Part shown: piece by piece, positions 12,360-24,544 of the stretch | How positions within the stretch are numbered: position 1 is the stretch's first letter | Layout: every line of letters starts with the position of its first letter | Origin: Neospora caninum Liverpool | Taxonomy: Eukaryota > Apicomplexa > Conoidasida > Eucoccidiorida > Sarcocystidae | Length of the DNA: 64,000 nucleotides | Reading direction: 5' to 3' | Assembly: GCF_000208865.1 (NCBI RefSeq) | Contig: NC_018396.1 | Location: 6,442,514 to 6,506,513, forward strand | Translations under genes and position numbers: made by a program | Notes under the pieces: model-generated | What the model was told of the DNA's origin: nothing | What the model saw: the letters and a program-made list of their open reading frames with translations, nothing else | The model's database searches: none

Positions 12360-15300
12360 ATGGCAAGCATGCTGCCCCTATTTGGACGCCATCATTCAGC
12401 GTCGCCGCCGTCGCTACTATCTTGTTTCTGCAGGAACGGAGACGCGTTTCTGTGGAATCACCCATGGTGTGTGGGCAGCCCGAGACCATCCTCCACCTTG
12501 TTGTTCTTGTCAGAGTCCTCGAAGGAAATTCAGCTATGCAAACTAGCCGAGAACGGGCCAAGCCCCGTGCGTGGTAGCAGAATTCCAGTTCTGGCGTCGA
12601 GCTCACATGCTGGCCATACAATTAGCTGCGCACCACCACGCGTCACGCATTTCTCGGAATTTCTTCTGTTCCGACAACGAAGTGAACCACCTCTGTGTGC
12701 ACACAATTCGCCACGCAAACCTGTGGCATCCTTCCTCGCAGCTCGAACCCCATTCCTGCAGGAAGCCCCGTTTTCAACGGGTCGGGCAAGCGGCGCGCGG
12801 GGCTCCTCGGCTGCCTGCCCGCCGACGCTAGAGACCTGCACTTACTGTCACCAGCCTCCATCGGAGGCGTCACTTGAATACGTTGAACCGCATGCAGGGC
12901 GGCACTGTTCTCAAATCAGAGGCAGGTTCGCTTCGGCAACCCCCCACATGGATGGCTCCGTCGAGCCATCTTCCCCAGAGTGTGTCGACGATGAAGCGAT
13001 ATCGAAGTTCCCGGCTTCGGAAGACTTGGTCACCCATCGGCCACCCACTGACGCACAGTTCGGCGTCGGCGCCGAGGGACCTGTGCCTCTTCCTTCTCTT
13101 TTTGAGGGGGACATCGAGGAAGAGGACTGTCCAGAAGACTTCCTGCACGGTCTATACACCTCTGAGGTGGCCACACATCGCCATGCTCGCATGTGGCTTA
13201 AACCAGGTCTCCAACGTGCTGCGCGTCCCGTGACAGCCCATCACACAGATCCAGGCAATGGAGACGGGCGACAGACTCCGCGGGACGGTGACACTGGTGC
13301 AAGCACGGACGAGCGCTCGCTGATTCGCCAGAAGAGGAGGGCCGGATTGGTCCGTTCTCGCGGGGAAGCACACGAATGGGACAGATGTGTGCACTCTGAG
13401 TCAAGGCACGATGACGAAGGTGGTTTGTGGTGGGAAGAACCGGACGACACGGAGTTTGCGACAAGCTCAATGTCTATATCCTCATCCAAACGCGTGGGGC
13501 GTGGGTCTCCTGGAACGACGCTTCTTTCGCGTTTGGCACTGGCGGAACGGGAGGCGCTACGGACCCCTCGGCCCCGGCGCGCGGGCGGAGTGTATGGACA
13601 GTGGAGCGACAGGCTAGCGCGCATTCAAGAAGAAGGAGTCTCTGCAAGTGACCTGCGGTCGCTGGTAAGTTGTCAAAACTCACACGTGTTTCTGGTGGTG
13701 CTTCTACTCGGTCCAGAAAGGGTCGTGTACGTGGAAATGCCGCGAGATTCGAGCTTACGTCAAGTCTGCCGTTTCGGTTCCTTGCGCTGACTCGTGTTTG
13801 CAGGCTGTGGACCGTCGTCATGTGGTGCCAGTCGACAGAGAATGGGACAACACCTTCCTGGGAACTGGAAAACACTATAGATACAATGGCTCGAGGGCGT
13901 CGAACACGCGCGGAGCTGTGGGGGCCCCTCGTCGGATGCGCGTGCTCGATCTGGATTCTGTGAGTCCTGCTGTTCTGCATCATTCCTTTATGTTTCTCCT
14001 TGTCAAGCATCTTCCAGCGGAAATCTGTCTGAAAGTGCTCAGCCGAATTGCAGTTTACAGGGATGTCCACACGCAACTCGCGTATGAGAACCTGATTCGC
14101 GACATGGGCTTCCTGTTCACCAAGCACTACGAGGCGTGTACTTCCACACCACACGACCTTGGCCCAACTCTGGTGGCTTACGTTTGCCGGATCGTGCAGA
14201 CTATCTCCATTGCCTGGGGTGTGAACTATGTCAGGAGGTTTGGGTGTTTTTCCAAGCAGTTCATTGTCCAGCAAATCGAGAGAAGCGCGAATCCCCGCTT
14301 GTTCGACTTTGTTCGCTATGCGCATAAAGGAGGTAACCAACTGGCATCACCCCAGAGATCTGGTTACGCACAGCACAGAGGGACACCGACGTCGTCTGGG
14401 GGTTTCGACGTTTCTCCGCTCCGTCAACTGTGCTGGGGTCTACGCCGGTTTGCCATAGCGAGGAACGTGGTTTCACACACCGCCTTTCCGTGTCCCATCG
14501 GATGGCCCCGTCCTCATCTCAGTGGGTCCTGTACCGCCGGCGCGCCGGGGTGCGTCTCACAACAGCAGTCAAGCTCTCTGCGTGAATTTACCAACCACTC
14601 GATATACGCCACGTTAGCGTACCTTAGAGAATATCGGGTTGTGGCAGTACACCTTAGGGGCGCCTCTCACGAGTTGCCATGGTGTTGCGGACCCGCGAGG
14701 AAACTTTCAGAGCTTTAAACGAGTGTATTTTGTGAGCGTTGTGTGCAGGCGTGAAACCGCTTCCACCGATAGTGACCCACCCCCATCGTCTGTCGTCCTA
14801 TGTTCGCTTGCTTGATGAGAGCTCTTCAAAGTTCTACATGTACACTCACTTGAAACGCCACAGACAACTGCCCCTACAACAGCAGCTGCACGCCTCCCCT
14901 GATCAGGTGGAAGGGGTCGCTGATGCTGGGGAGCGTTTCTTCCGACTGGACAGCCTGTCTCCTCCACCTCAAGGCACTGGATTGGAGGAAGAGTCCCGAC
15001 TGCCTCGGGCGTTTGTTGCTGCCGAGAAGGCTCTGCAGCCTGCGCAGCGCAGGGTTGCTGGGCAGGCGAAGGCTGGGGGCCACAGCGATAGTCTCGCGAG
15101 GGTGCCAGGACTGCCGGCGGGGAGAAAATCGCAAACGGGTTTCGGGGAGAAAGAAGAAACGGTGAAGCGACCTGCCATTTATGACTTGATCCTTGCCGCG
15201 GAGCACCTGGGAGTAGACTACAAGGAGCTACAGCGACGCATCCAGGCCGAGCAGGAGGAAGAGTGGAGTAGCGATGAAGACGAGGGTGCAAGAGAGCTGC

Positions 15301-16414
15301 GCGAGCTCATCGACAACGACGAGGTCTACAAGCACATCAGAGATCGGTATTATCGAGGGCAGAACGCCGATCGCGCCATGGAAGATGAACACTCGGACGA
15401 TGAACTGCACGACCGCTCAGAAGAGGAGACAGACAGCGATATCGACTCCGACGTCGATGTGCGGATACGCGAAGTTCCACCCGACGCCGATGAAAAAGAC
15501 ATGGCCAGGCCGCACGGGAAGCTTCAGAACGCATGCAGCATGCCGACCCGTGCAACAACAAGAGCACAAGCTGACACCACGGAGCATACAGCATCACTTG
15601 CGTCAGGCACCCGGTCCACACTGAGGTCTTCGGCTCGAGTACAGACCACTCGGGTCTCACCTTCCTTGAGTTCCTTCGAGACGACTGGAAATGCTCCCTT
15701 CGAGAGTGCACGTGTCGAAACATCTGAAAGCAGAGCGTCCGCCCTTGTACCCGTGGAACCGGACAGCCAACAGTGGGGATGGCAGTGGGAGTTCCAGAGA
15801 GGCGATGAGCTGGGGTCGAACTCATGCGCCTCCGAGGAAGGGGACGACGACGCAGCCGGGGCAGAAAGGTGGTGGGGCTCGGCCTGGGGACGGCACCGAA
15901 CAAGATTCCGATACAAAGGTAGGTCACTCTCGCACCATCCACAACGACATTTGCAGCCCTGGATTGTACTGTGTGCGTGAAATTAGAAAAAAACTTGAGT
16001 TCGAGAGCAGGAATCGTAGGAACTTGCCTGGAGATACCGAAGTATTGCAGACAACTACGAGAGACAGGCAGATCGTGTTCTCCAATAGTTCAGCATTTGA
16101 GAGTGTGAAGGAGGTGGTGGTTGACAGTGGAGTGGAGCCCTGCGTGTACGTGAGCCGCAGTTCGAATGGCTGAAAGGGGGCACATGGCAATGTGATGAAT
16201 TTGTTTTCGTGTATGTGCCTTTTCCAACTCGTGTACAGGCCGGTCGTACGGCGTGGTTCCAGGAGAAGGCTGGAAGCTGCTAGAGGAAGAAGGGACTCTG
16301 AAATTGTTGAAGCCGAAACGGAGATTCGGGAAGCACGAGCCGAAACGAGAACGGCGCATTATGCGTCGAGTGACCCTCCGACGAGTCCGCCAGCAAGTGT
16401 TGCAGGAGGAATGA
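12360..16414 (+). CDS. large four-exon protein of unknown function (1059 residues)
   Basis: Exons 12360-13664, 13804-14332, 14749-15918 and 16239-16414 join cleanly at phases 0, 1 and 1, all with GTAAGT/GTAACC/GTAGGT donors and CAG acceptors, to give 1059 residues. The frame is open upstream to 12264 without an ATG, so I start at 12360 (MASMLPLFGR), whose basic, Ser-rich, acid-poor beginning could be a mitochondrial presequence. Residues about 220-430 are acidic and disordered. Exon 2 encodes a helical, hydrophobic segment (about residues 480-610, with LPAEICLKVLSRI). Exon 3 has an acidic coil (EQEEEWSSDEDEGARELREL) and a long Ser/Thr region, then Trp-rich patches. The C-terminus is strongly basic (KPKRRFGKHEPKRERRIM). 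No catalytic motif is recognised. The helical exon is loosely like repeats of apicomplexan organellar RNA-binding proteins, a guess only. Confidence 0.7.
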
Positions 16415-18371
16415 GTCATTGTGTCTCGTGGAGGCACGGGTTGCGCGGGAGCGTCAATTTCTCTGGAGTGCAATGCGGACTGAAGATTTCGCGAGACTCT
16501 GCAGGATCTCTTCACTATCCCAGTATTTATAGGTTGTCGTGGTTTAAGGTGCCGAGACGACGGTCTTCCTGTGAAGGCAAGTAGCAGAGTGATGCATTGC
16601 TTGGCAAACGTGTCTTAAACCCTCGCACAGTTCAGGGATTGACTGAGACGATACCCTATGATTTCAGTTCTTGGGGAGTTCAACAGAGCGCGAGCTGGGC
16701 GTTGACGCGAGCAGTGTCACAGTTGGTTGGCGAAGGTGCTGTCGTGTGTGGAGTCGGATAAAGAAACATGCGGGTAGTTCCCAGAAAGAGAAATCTAATA
16801 GTGGGCTTTGAGGCGCGAACTGTCCAAGGCGACGACTCCCGTGTATTGCCAGTCGAGCAGCGGCCCTAGCAGGCTCCTGTGTGCCCTTCACCGGGGTAGC
16901 CCCGCAAGGAAACGTTTCACGGAATTTTGACGATTGCGGCGACAGAGACATACAGGAAGAAACAGAATGATCTACTAGTTTCTCCATCATATAAACTGGC
17001 AGCCCAGAACGGCGCTGACTCAAGGACGGTTCGTTTGATAAACCAGCTCACCGCAGTGCACGCCATAAATAGAGCCCCTTCTGCTCTACACTTTGGCGAC
17101 GTACCTGCGCACGGACTAGGTACCACATGCTCTCTTTGAAAAATCAATCTCCGATCAAGTAGCACGGCGCTGCCAACTCAACACCGCCTGCCTCTCCGCC
17201 ACTAGCCCGAAATGGAACGGCACACTTCCCGTTTCATGACAAAAAAGTAACTTGATCAAAGGAAACATGCCCAAAAGGTAAGGCGATGTGTCACATGTTA
17301 CCGTAACTAGACACAGCAGGAACAAGAGCCACTTCCTATGCGCCGATCCGTTATGATGACGTTTTCTACGTCTCCACTAAGGACTTTGGTCTATTTCTTT
17401 GCACGGGTTCCCGTGTCCCGTTTGCGGTTCCCACGAATGTACGGTCCGGTTACCGACCCGTCCTAGACGTAAGTTGTCCAATCCGTGCAATTCACTTGAT
17501 CACAAAGAACATTCCATGTACCATTAAAAGACGTACACGAAACCCAAAAGCGTTTCCAGAACAAGATCGTGACGAAAATAAAGGGATGCGCGAAAACCGT
17601 CTCGATGCACTAGTCAACACGGCTAGGCACCCTGACAGAGTATGAAAGGCCCGCTGTCAGAAACGGATGCTGCCTTCAGGGTTTGCAAAACCTGCTTCAC
17701 ATTCGTCAAATACAGAAACTGGATAAACAACTGCAAGTACCCCAAGAAATCGTTCTATAAAAATGAGCAGCCCCTGGGATGGGGTTCCGGTGGCTCAAAC
17801 AACAACAAATAGACCATCAGCTTCCGTGGATCATCTGCCACCACATCCACGGTTTTGCATGGCGCTTCAATCAGCCAGTTTCACCTCTGCTGAGCGATGA
17901 ACCCCATCCGGGAGAGGCGGTCGGCACAGGATTGTCTCTAGAGGTGCTGAACGATGCAGTGACCGACCGAAGCAACTCGATCGCGACCACAGGCTCAACA
18001 CGCTGAATCCTCCACAACAAACACCGTAAGATGCAATGTATTCATTTCGACTGTTACGATATAGGCGAGGACAAGACTGAATCACCTTCCGCTGTGTCAG
18101 AATAAAGGCCACCGCACCACCATATACCGACTTGTGTAAACACGAGAAAAACAGTCACGGTCACTCACCGACAGCTGCACCCGCACACAGGCCGGTCAGT
18201 CTTTGGCACATGACTCAGACGCTCAGATGTGTATTCACCAAAATGTACACGATCACGCGTCATCCCCTCGACGACCGGCGCGAAACGACTATCGAATGCC
18301 ACATGCACACTGTCACTCCGCATAACCTCCTCAATTCCCCTAAAACCTGTCGAGGCAAACAGCCCCGTGCT
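16415..18371. other. intergenic, nothing recognised
   Basis: About 2 kb lying between the 3' ends of two convergent genes. The longest frames (16664-17023 minus; 17779-18006 plus) have no family resemblance and no convincing splice partners. It probably holds the two 3' untranslated regions. Confidence 0.6.
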
Positions 18372-20891
18372 CTACTCTTCTGCAGTGACTATATCTTCAT
18401 TACGTGCTGTTGCGGCGTCGGTAATTTGTGAATGTACGCCACGTTTCTCAGACTCAGCAGCAAGCATCTGAAGACCATCTTCTCGCTTGAAGCTGTCACC
18501 CGCTGCATCACCTGAGACCGCTTCATGGTGGTCACCAGGCTGAACATCGCTTCCAAACGCAGCCCTCGATGCCGGAGGCAACGCTTTTTCTTTCTCTTCG
18601 CCTTCCGTTTCTGGAGACAGTGTTTCTTCTTGATCCTCCTCACCTTGTATATGATGTGGTTTGATTGTGCTGCTCCCCTCCCCGTCCTCTAATGGTGATC
18701 GATGAATCTCATCGCCAAAGTCAGCCTGTTCTTCCGGAGCAACTCGTGGTACTGGCGGCAGCGCTTCCTCCTCTTCCGTTCCACGTGCCTCGACTGGGTG
18801 TGTTTCCAGTGGACCACTACCTGGTGTTACATCCGTGGATTCCACCTGGTTAATCTTGTCGCCGCCGTGGTGTTCTATCTCAAGATGGTCTCCCGACGCA
18901 GTCAACGCTCCTTCGCGCTGCTGGTTCCCCTTCGCATGTTCTTCTTGTTGGTGCGGCGTCAGTGAAGCCGAAGGTGGTGGAACGTATTCGGCTGCCTCTA
19001 ACTCCGGCGGGGGCGCAGCTCTCTTGAATAGGTCGGGAGGCGGCGGTTTTCCAATATTCAGAGCTGCAGCACCTACTGCGTTGGCAAGAGCCTCAATCTT
19101 TGAAGACGCGTGATGAGAAACCTCCACGTGTTCAGCTGCGTGCCCCCCACCTTGCCCGTGACGGTCATGAGCCGCAAGGAGGCCAGACGTGTGCGAATCG
19201 GTTGAAGCGTGCATCACTGTCTCCGGAAACTTTGCCGAGACGGAGTCCTCATTCCCTGGCCCCGGTCCTGCTTTAGGAGTCAGCGCAGGCGATCGATGCT
19301 GACATTCGCTGGCGTCACCGTGGTCTCCATCGGTACCATGTGAAGCTTTCGCCGGGCGATATTCGCGCCCGTAGCGGCTGGCGATGTCAATTGTAGCTAG
19401 TAAGGCCTTTGTTTTCTGAATGTTCGCAGATCCTACTGTCGCTGTGTGATCGGCCCGCGGACTCGTCAAATTGTCGGCCGGAGGCCTTGGTTTCTCGAAC
19501 TGTTCCTTCAGTACCCCGACACCTCGTCCACACGCGGTACTACCCTGCGCCTCGATATCCCCTGTGGGCTTCCCATTGCAAGAAGCCTCTTCTTTCTCTG
19601 AATGGTCTCTCGTCCTGACCGCCGTTCCCACCACTGCTGCTGCCGCGAGCCGGGCCTTCTGTTTCTGCTTCCACAGTGGCTCCGGCTTTGGTTCCCCGCT
19701 CGTCTTCTCTGCTGTTTCACCTGTCCACGAGGATTCGGGCTTCGCAGGAGCCTTTCCTCCTTGTGGGGGCACATGTTTCTCAAACATCTGTCTTAGCTTA
19801 CCAATAACGGCCGAAATGGGCCGTTGCGCGCCAGCAGCTGGCTCCACCTCCAACTTCTCCGACGCTCCCCGCGCATCTGCCCCATCCAAGTCGTTTTCAT
19901 ATTCAAGTGGGCTCTGCTCCTGAGGCTCTGTAGGACTAACAGTTAACACACTAACCAACTTCACATCAGTCTCCTCTCCCTTGTCCTCTGACGGCACAGT
20001 CGCGTATTCTGTTCCACCGGAAGGCGCCACCTTGGTGTCTACCCTGCTTTCCGCTGCGGCCGCACCGGCAGCGTTCCCGTTGACGGCCTTCATTGCTTCC
20101 CATTGCGTCGGTCCTCCTGTCACGCTCGGCGTTTCCCCCGTGTTCGGTGGTGTGTCCTGGTGGCTGGTCTGATCATGAGACTGGGTTTTTTGAATTTTCT
20201 TCTCGAACTGTCCGAGAAACTCGCTAAGCACAGTCGTCTTCTCCGTACCGTTGGTGACAACGGGAGAATGGACGTCGGGATCTTCCGATTTGCTCATGCT
20301 GTCTTCGATAGTGCGACAAGACCCCGTGGAACTCGAGAGACCGGTAGGCTCACTTGCCCGAATAGACGAATTCTTTGCACCCCCGATTTCAGCTAACGAC
20401 CCTTTAGCTGACATGTCACCGCCCTGGCAAATGGGCTTACTGTCACCTTCTCTCTCGGTGGGAAATGTACGCGGCTCCTCTGTTGAAGTTGAGTTGCCTG
20501 GGGCAGCTTGATCCGCTATGGCATCCTTCACCGGCACAACCTGCTCTTCCGCCGTCCGTGGCGGTTCAGCAGAAACAGCCACCTCAGCCCCGATACCAGC
20601 ATTACTCGTTACGGCAAATCCTCCTTCAGGGTCATGCTGAGTACTGTATCTATCATGTTGTGTTCCCAATTTATTAACCGTGGATGGCGTCGCAGAGCAC
20701 GTCAGTTGGCTGGGATCTCCATCTGATGCAAACTGTGAAACAATTGTGCTTTCTTCGCCACGTTTCACATCTTCCAGTTCGTTGGATATATGACGTGGCA
20801 AATCTGCCTCATTTGTCACGTCAGCAGCTGGCTGCTGCGGATCAGCCGCAGACGGAACAGTGACAACTGGAGTGCCGTCCTTATACGCCAT
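18372..20891 (-). CDS. intronless 839-residue disordered acidic protein with LxxxFEK motifs
   Basis: A single frame runs from ATG (good context, ACC before ATG GCG) to TAG. Composition is dominated by Ala, Glu, Pro, Ser, Gly and Thr with no signal peptide, membrane span or enzyme motif, so it should be largely disordered and cytosolic. Three spaced copies of a short motif stand out: LGQFEKK near residues 226-232, LRQMFEKH near 366-373 and LKEQFEKP near 462-468, each in a locally helix-prone stretch. Two related segments EALPPVPR (about 709-716) and KALPPASR (about 769-776) sit in acidic C-terminal repeats. A helix-plus-proline block occurs at about 595-640. The repeated LxxxFE motif suggests a multivalent scaffold, which is inference. 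It is divergently arranged with the transporter gene at 21801. Confidence 0.8.
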   Translation of the reverse strand: MAYKDGTPVVTVPSAADPQQPAADVTNEADLPRHISNELEDVKRGEESTIVSQFASDGDPSQLTCSATPSTVNKLGTQHDRYSTQHDPEGGFAVTSNAGIGAEVAVSAEPPRTAEEQVVPVKDAIADQAAPGNSTSTEEPRTFPTEREGDSKPICQGGDMSAKGSLAEIGGAKNSSIRASEPTGLSSSTGSCRTIEDSMSKSEDPDVHSPVVTNGTEKTTVLSEFLGQFEKKIQKTQSHDQTSHQDTPPNTGETPSVTGGPTQWEAMKAVNGNAAGAAAAESRVDTKVAPSGGTEYATVPSEDKGEETDVKLVSVLTVSPTEPQEQSPLEYENDLDGADARGASEKLEVEPAAGAQRPISAVIGKLRQMFEKHVPPQGGKAPAKPESSWTGETAEKTSGEPKPEPLWKQKQKARLAAAAVVGTAVRTRDHSEKEEASCNGKPTGDIEAQGSTACGRGVGVLKEQFEKPRPPADNLTSPRADHTATVGSANIQKTKALLATIDIASRYGREYRPAKASHGTDGDHGDASECQHRSPALTPKAGPGPGNEDSVSAKFPETVMHASTDSHTSGLLAAHDRHGQGGGHAAEHVEVSHHASSKIEALANAVGAAALNIGKPPPPDLFKRAAPPPELEAAEYVPPPSASLTPHQQEEHAKGNQQREGALTASGDHLEIEHHGGDKINQVESTDVTPGSGPLETHPVEARGTEEEEALPPVPRVAPEEQADFGDEIHRSPLEDGEGSSTIKPHHIQGEEDQEETLSPETEGEEKEKALPPASRAAFGSDVQPGDHHEAVSGDAAGDSFKREDGLQMLAAESEKRGVHSQITDAATARNEDIVTAEE

Positions 20892-21800
20892 GGTTTGTCG
20901 TCATTCTAGGTACCGGCTCTCGTTTGTCCGTGGGTAAAGTCACTCGGCTCGCAAACCTAAAAGGCGACCAAGCAGACCCCTGTTAAATCATTTGCAAAAA
21001 ATCCTCCTCACCACTTGCTCTGGCGCAAAGTAATACTCGCAGCAGTTGCTAGCGGGGGACCTGAGGGGGCCGGTAGTTATGAGAGATGTGAAGTCTGATG
21101 GAAAAAACATAGCATCCATATCAATCCAGAAGGCACATCCTCTCCTAACGATAAACACGGTAACTTGGTAAAACGAGTCAAAAGCCTTGCTGACGACCAG
21201 CCGCACCGCAGTGAGCGATAATGCAAAACGACGCCAAAACGGCATGCCGCCAGCAGGGGGTGGCTATGGAAACATTGAAACACCGTAGCAAACAGAAGCA
21301 AAGCGCAAACGCTGTTTGAGGTCGTCTGCAGTATTATCAAGGCGGACACAAGGTCCCAACCGATAAAACGCAGAATTGTTCGGAACTCAGTATTGTGGCA
21401 GCCGGTCAAGCGCGCTTCGGTGGCTGCTGCTAAAGTCGTCAGTAAATGAGCACAGCGCTAACAGGATTGCAACATATATGAAGTGGTTCCGCCCTATTCG
21501 TTAGTTGAAAATCGTTCATAAAATGAAAACACCGGAGTACTAGCGGTTCTTCTTGAGCCAAACGCGAACGGGAGCCCACTCCGCCGAAGGTAAGCTACGG
21601 CCAATTCGCTTGCGTAAAGACGGGCGACCGCCAAGGTAGGCGGGCTGTCATGCCCACTATGCGTTGAAACAACGGCGAGTCTTATCGCAAGGTGAAACCT
21701 TACCCTCCGATGTTGTACTATTGTAGCATTTAGAGAAGTACTTACTCGTTCCAGCTGAAGGGACGGACACAGCTGAAGAGAAAAAGCTGGAAGGCAGGCA
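20892..21800. promoter_or_regulatory. shared divergent promoter region
   Basis: About 0.9 kb separates the start of the minus-strand 839-residue gene from the plus-strand transporter gene, so it must hold both promoters and 5' leaders. No open frame with family similarity lies here. I see no core element I would name. Confidence 0.5.
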
Positions 21801-24000
21801 ATGGTGTACTTACAGGCAACGAATGAGGACTGCACCAATTCTCGCCACGGCCGGGGATACCGATTTTCTGCTGTTTCACAACGAAAGGCACTAACTTCAA
21901 CTGGACAGCCTGCTCGCGTTACAAGCATGACAGGCACTGTTAGAGCCCTTTTGAGGGCGCCTCGTGAGCTCTCCATTATCCTTGCCTGCGAATTTGCCGA
22001 CTCCTGTAGCACCTTCGCTCTGGACTACGTGTTTGTGCTTTTTCTTAGTAACGTGTTCAGTTTCAGTGACCAGTGGGCTGGATGGCTATATGGTCTGTAT
22101 GGAGTTATGGTTCTCGTCTATGGGCTTGTGCTGGGCCCACTTATTGACAACATTGGAGTAAAGTGGGCACTGGTCGTAGGTTCCGCTTTTGCGGCGGTAG
22201 GCCGGCTCTCAATCGTATTCGTGTCCGAAGCAGCCCTTCTACTCGCAGTGCTCCTGACAGTGTTGCCCATGGGTGTCGCCATGACCAGTAATGTTCTCAA
22301 ACTTGGGATAAGAAGGTACACGACAAAAGCGAATCGTACTCTCGCATTCGACTGCTCGTGAGTCAGTACAACCTAAGACGAAAACAGGTGTGAACACATG
22401 GAAATGCAGGTACTTCACCATCAACTGCGCGGCTTTCGCCTCTGCACTTCTCCTGACAGGGACGCGAGCCTTTGCCTCGCAGTACGGTCCATACTATAGG
22501 CTGTATCTTCTGCTGGCTTTTTCCTGTTGCCTCATCCAGTTTATCCTCGCGTGTTGCTTGAGAGAAATCGTTGTTCACGAGGAGACCCAGGACGTCCGGG
22601 ATTTCTTCATTGAGGCTTCTCACCCTGTCGAGGTGATTGCTTGAGAATGATACGCGTCACCCTCCGACAGCACTAAACCTTCGTTCTTACAGATTATCAA
22701 AGGCGTGTGCAAATTGCCCCGTTTCTGGCAATTTGTAGGCATTTCGCTTCTCGTCTGCGCAGGTAAAGCAAGTGCTTTGTTTGATTACGGCAGCCATTCG
22801 CTGTATGGTGGTGGCCTATATAGGAGTCGGCACGTGTCTCCGGTACGTGCATACTTCGCAGCGATACAGCACATGCGAGCCTCATTTGCAAATTTCTGGC
22901 TCTTGCAATCAATACCCAGGCACTTAGGAAGTACATTCCCGAAAACATTTACAAGAGGTAGAGCCTCGTACACATATTAGCCTTCATCAAATGGAGCACA
23001 TCCCCATTTTAGTGAACGGACCGAACGCGCCTTTTGAGCTTGTGCTTTCTATCAATCCACTGTTGATTATGTCAATGATGCCGCTAATGTCTCTTTCTCG
23101 TCTCAACTACTACATGTCTCCATACGAAATGCTTGTCCTAGTAAGCTTTTACACGTAGATTTCACGATTACATCTCTTCTACGCTGACAGCAGGGTTCTG
23201 CCATCTCGGCACTATCTATGTTTGTCATGGTAAGACGTCCCGATTACACTCCCGCGTAGGCCACCGTCGATCCTCAGCTTCCAGGGTGTCTCGTCCTCTA
23301 TAGTGGCGGCTGTCATAAGCGTAGCAGTCTTCACCATAGGAGAGATTATCTGGGCGCCACGGTTTCTTGAGATGTCTGTGATGGTACGGCTCCTCCCTCC
23401 ACTGATGGAGTGTACACAAAACCACCATTTTATACGGTTTTAGGTTGGTGACGAGGGACGGGAGGGAACAGGTAAGTGTCCAACACAGTGGAAACGTCGC
23501 TCGCTAGTGATGTAGTTCATTCTCTCTCTCGGTAGTAATCGCGCTTACCGGGTTCCCAAAATTCATCGCTCGTCTTGTTGCTGGAGGATCATCAGGCTAT
23601 CTATTGCAACGATATTGTAAGTCATGTGTGCATGGAGGAATCCGCCACCCTGATGATTTGTCGTTAATCAGGCCCTCAACAAGGGATTTGTCAAAGCGGA
23701 GGCATGGTTTGGTCTCTCATCGGATTGTCGGCAGGTGCAGCCCAGAAAAAGTGAAAAAAATTCCCGAACCTGATGGAACGCTCATCTTTTTTTCTGTCAG
23801 TAACTACGCCGATGGCATTGGTAACACTGAGGAAATTCCTCGAGACAAGTAAAAAACATGATACGAGGACTAGAATGAGCAGACCTGTTCCACATCAGTT
23901 GCAGACAGTGGAATACAATGCGACACAGATACCACCGAGAATCTACTTAAAAGAAAAACGGCGCCTTCGTGTCAACCTGATTTATCCAGCTGCACTTTGA
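21801..24000 (+). CDS. major facilitator superfamily transporter, 12 exons
   Basis: Exons: 21801-22357, 22410-22632, 22693-22762, 22824-22842, 22920-22957, 23013-23140, 23194-23229, 23285-23383, 23444-23471, 23536-23616, 23672-23734, 23801-24000. All phases agree and the product is 513 residues (471 from the alternative ATG at 21927, which lies just before the first membrane part). The fold is a 12-span MFS carrier: the first half has EFADSCSTFALDYVFVLFLS, a 'GWLYGLYG' turn and the loop GPLIDNIGVKWAL, a form of the MFS signature loop. The second half has RHLGSTFPK, SINPLL, TIGEIIWAPR and GDEGREGT, as in a protist MFS family whose members keep R-LDAT-PK and E-IWSPR. The substrate cannot be inferred. 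The short fourth exon of 19 bases restores the RHL motif; without it the frame or motif is lost. It converges on TIM10, whose stop is 66 bp away. Confidence 0.85.
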
Positions 24001-24066
24001 AGGTTTCCTTTGATAGCGCTTGAGCAGGCATTGCGTTTCTGGCGAGCCTGCGACGAGAGAAACAAT

Positions 24067-24544
24067 TCACTTCTGGGCTTCGGGCGCATTTGTCTGGAGC
24101 TCCTTGCCAACGATGGTGTGAACGTCCGTGTACTGCGGGTAATAAGAGGAACACGGGCATTAATCCGGTCAGTGCGTGCAGCAATGACGAGAAAGACAGT
24201 CTGCAGAAACGCCACGTTATTGCAGTCACCGTACACCAGCTCCCGAACTCTACAACGCATGTCAACCTCACCTTGTTCACGCAGCGATCTAAACAGCTGC
24301 TTTCGCCTGCGTCCAACGTCGGTTCCTTCACGTTGGGTACACACTTTGTCCAGCACGTGTCCTGAATCCTAAGGCGACAACAGGCAATACACCGCAGCGC
24401 CACGAACCTGGCCACAGTCTCCATCGACAAGTACACAGACATGACAGCGGATCAGCAAAAACCAGCAGGCAAATCCCGGCCTTACCTCCTGTACAAGTCT
24501 GCCATTCCCAGAATCTCCACCACAGCCGCCTGCACAGGATCCAT
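24067..24544 (-). CDS. TIM10: Tim10, small Tim chaperone of the mitochondrial intermembrane space
   Basis: Exons 24486-24544, 24272-24368 and 24067-24132 join in phase to 73 residues, too short and fragmented for an ORF scan. The product has the twin CX3C motif (CWTKC and CLDRC, 23 residues between the pairs), the Tim10-type lead MADLYRRI, the spacer EPTLDAGESSCLDRC and the tail CVNKYTDVHTIVGKEL, matching Tim10 more closely than Tim8, Tim9 or Tim13. Small Tims form hexameric Tim9-Tim10 rings that escort hydrophobic carrier precursors across the intermembrane space; the four cysteines form two intramolecular disulfides. The tail after the second CX3C is shorter than in animal Tim10. The gene is divergent from the RRM gene at 25009 and converges with the transporter. 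Confidence 0.88.

Noticed and set aside
13474..14340. 288-codon minus-strand frame
   Set aside because: It is a shadow of exons 1-2 of the plus-strand 12360-16414 gene, whose splice phases close perfectly.
22705..22980. Reading straight through 22762-22957 in the transporter gene
   Set aside because: The frame is open but inserts sequence with no match to the transporter family and breaks the RHL motif; splicing through the 19-base exon fits better.
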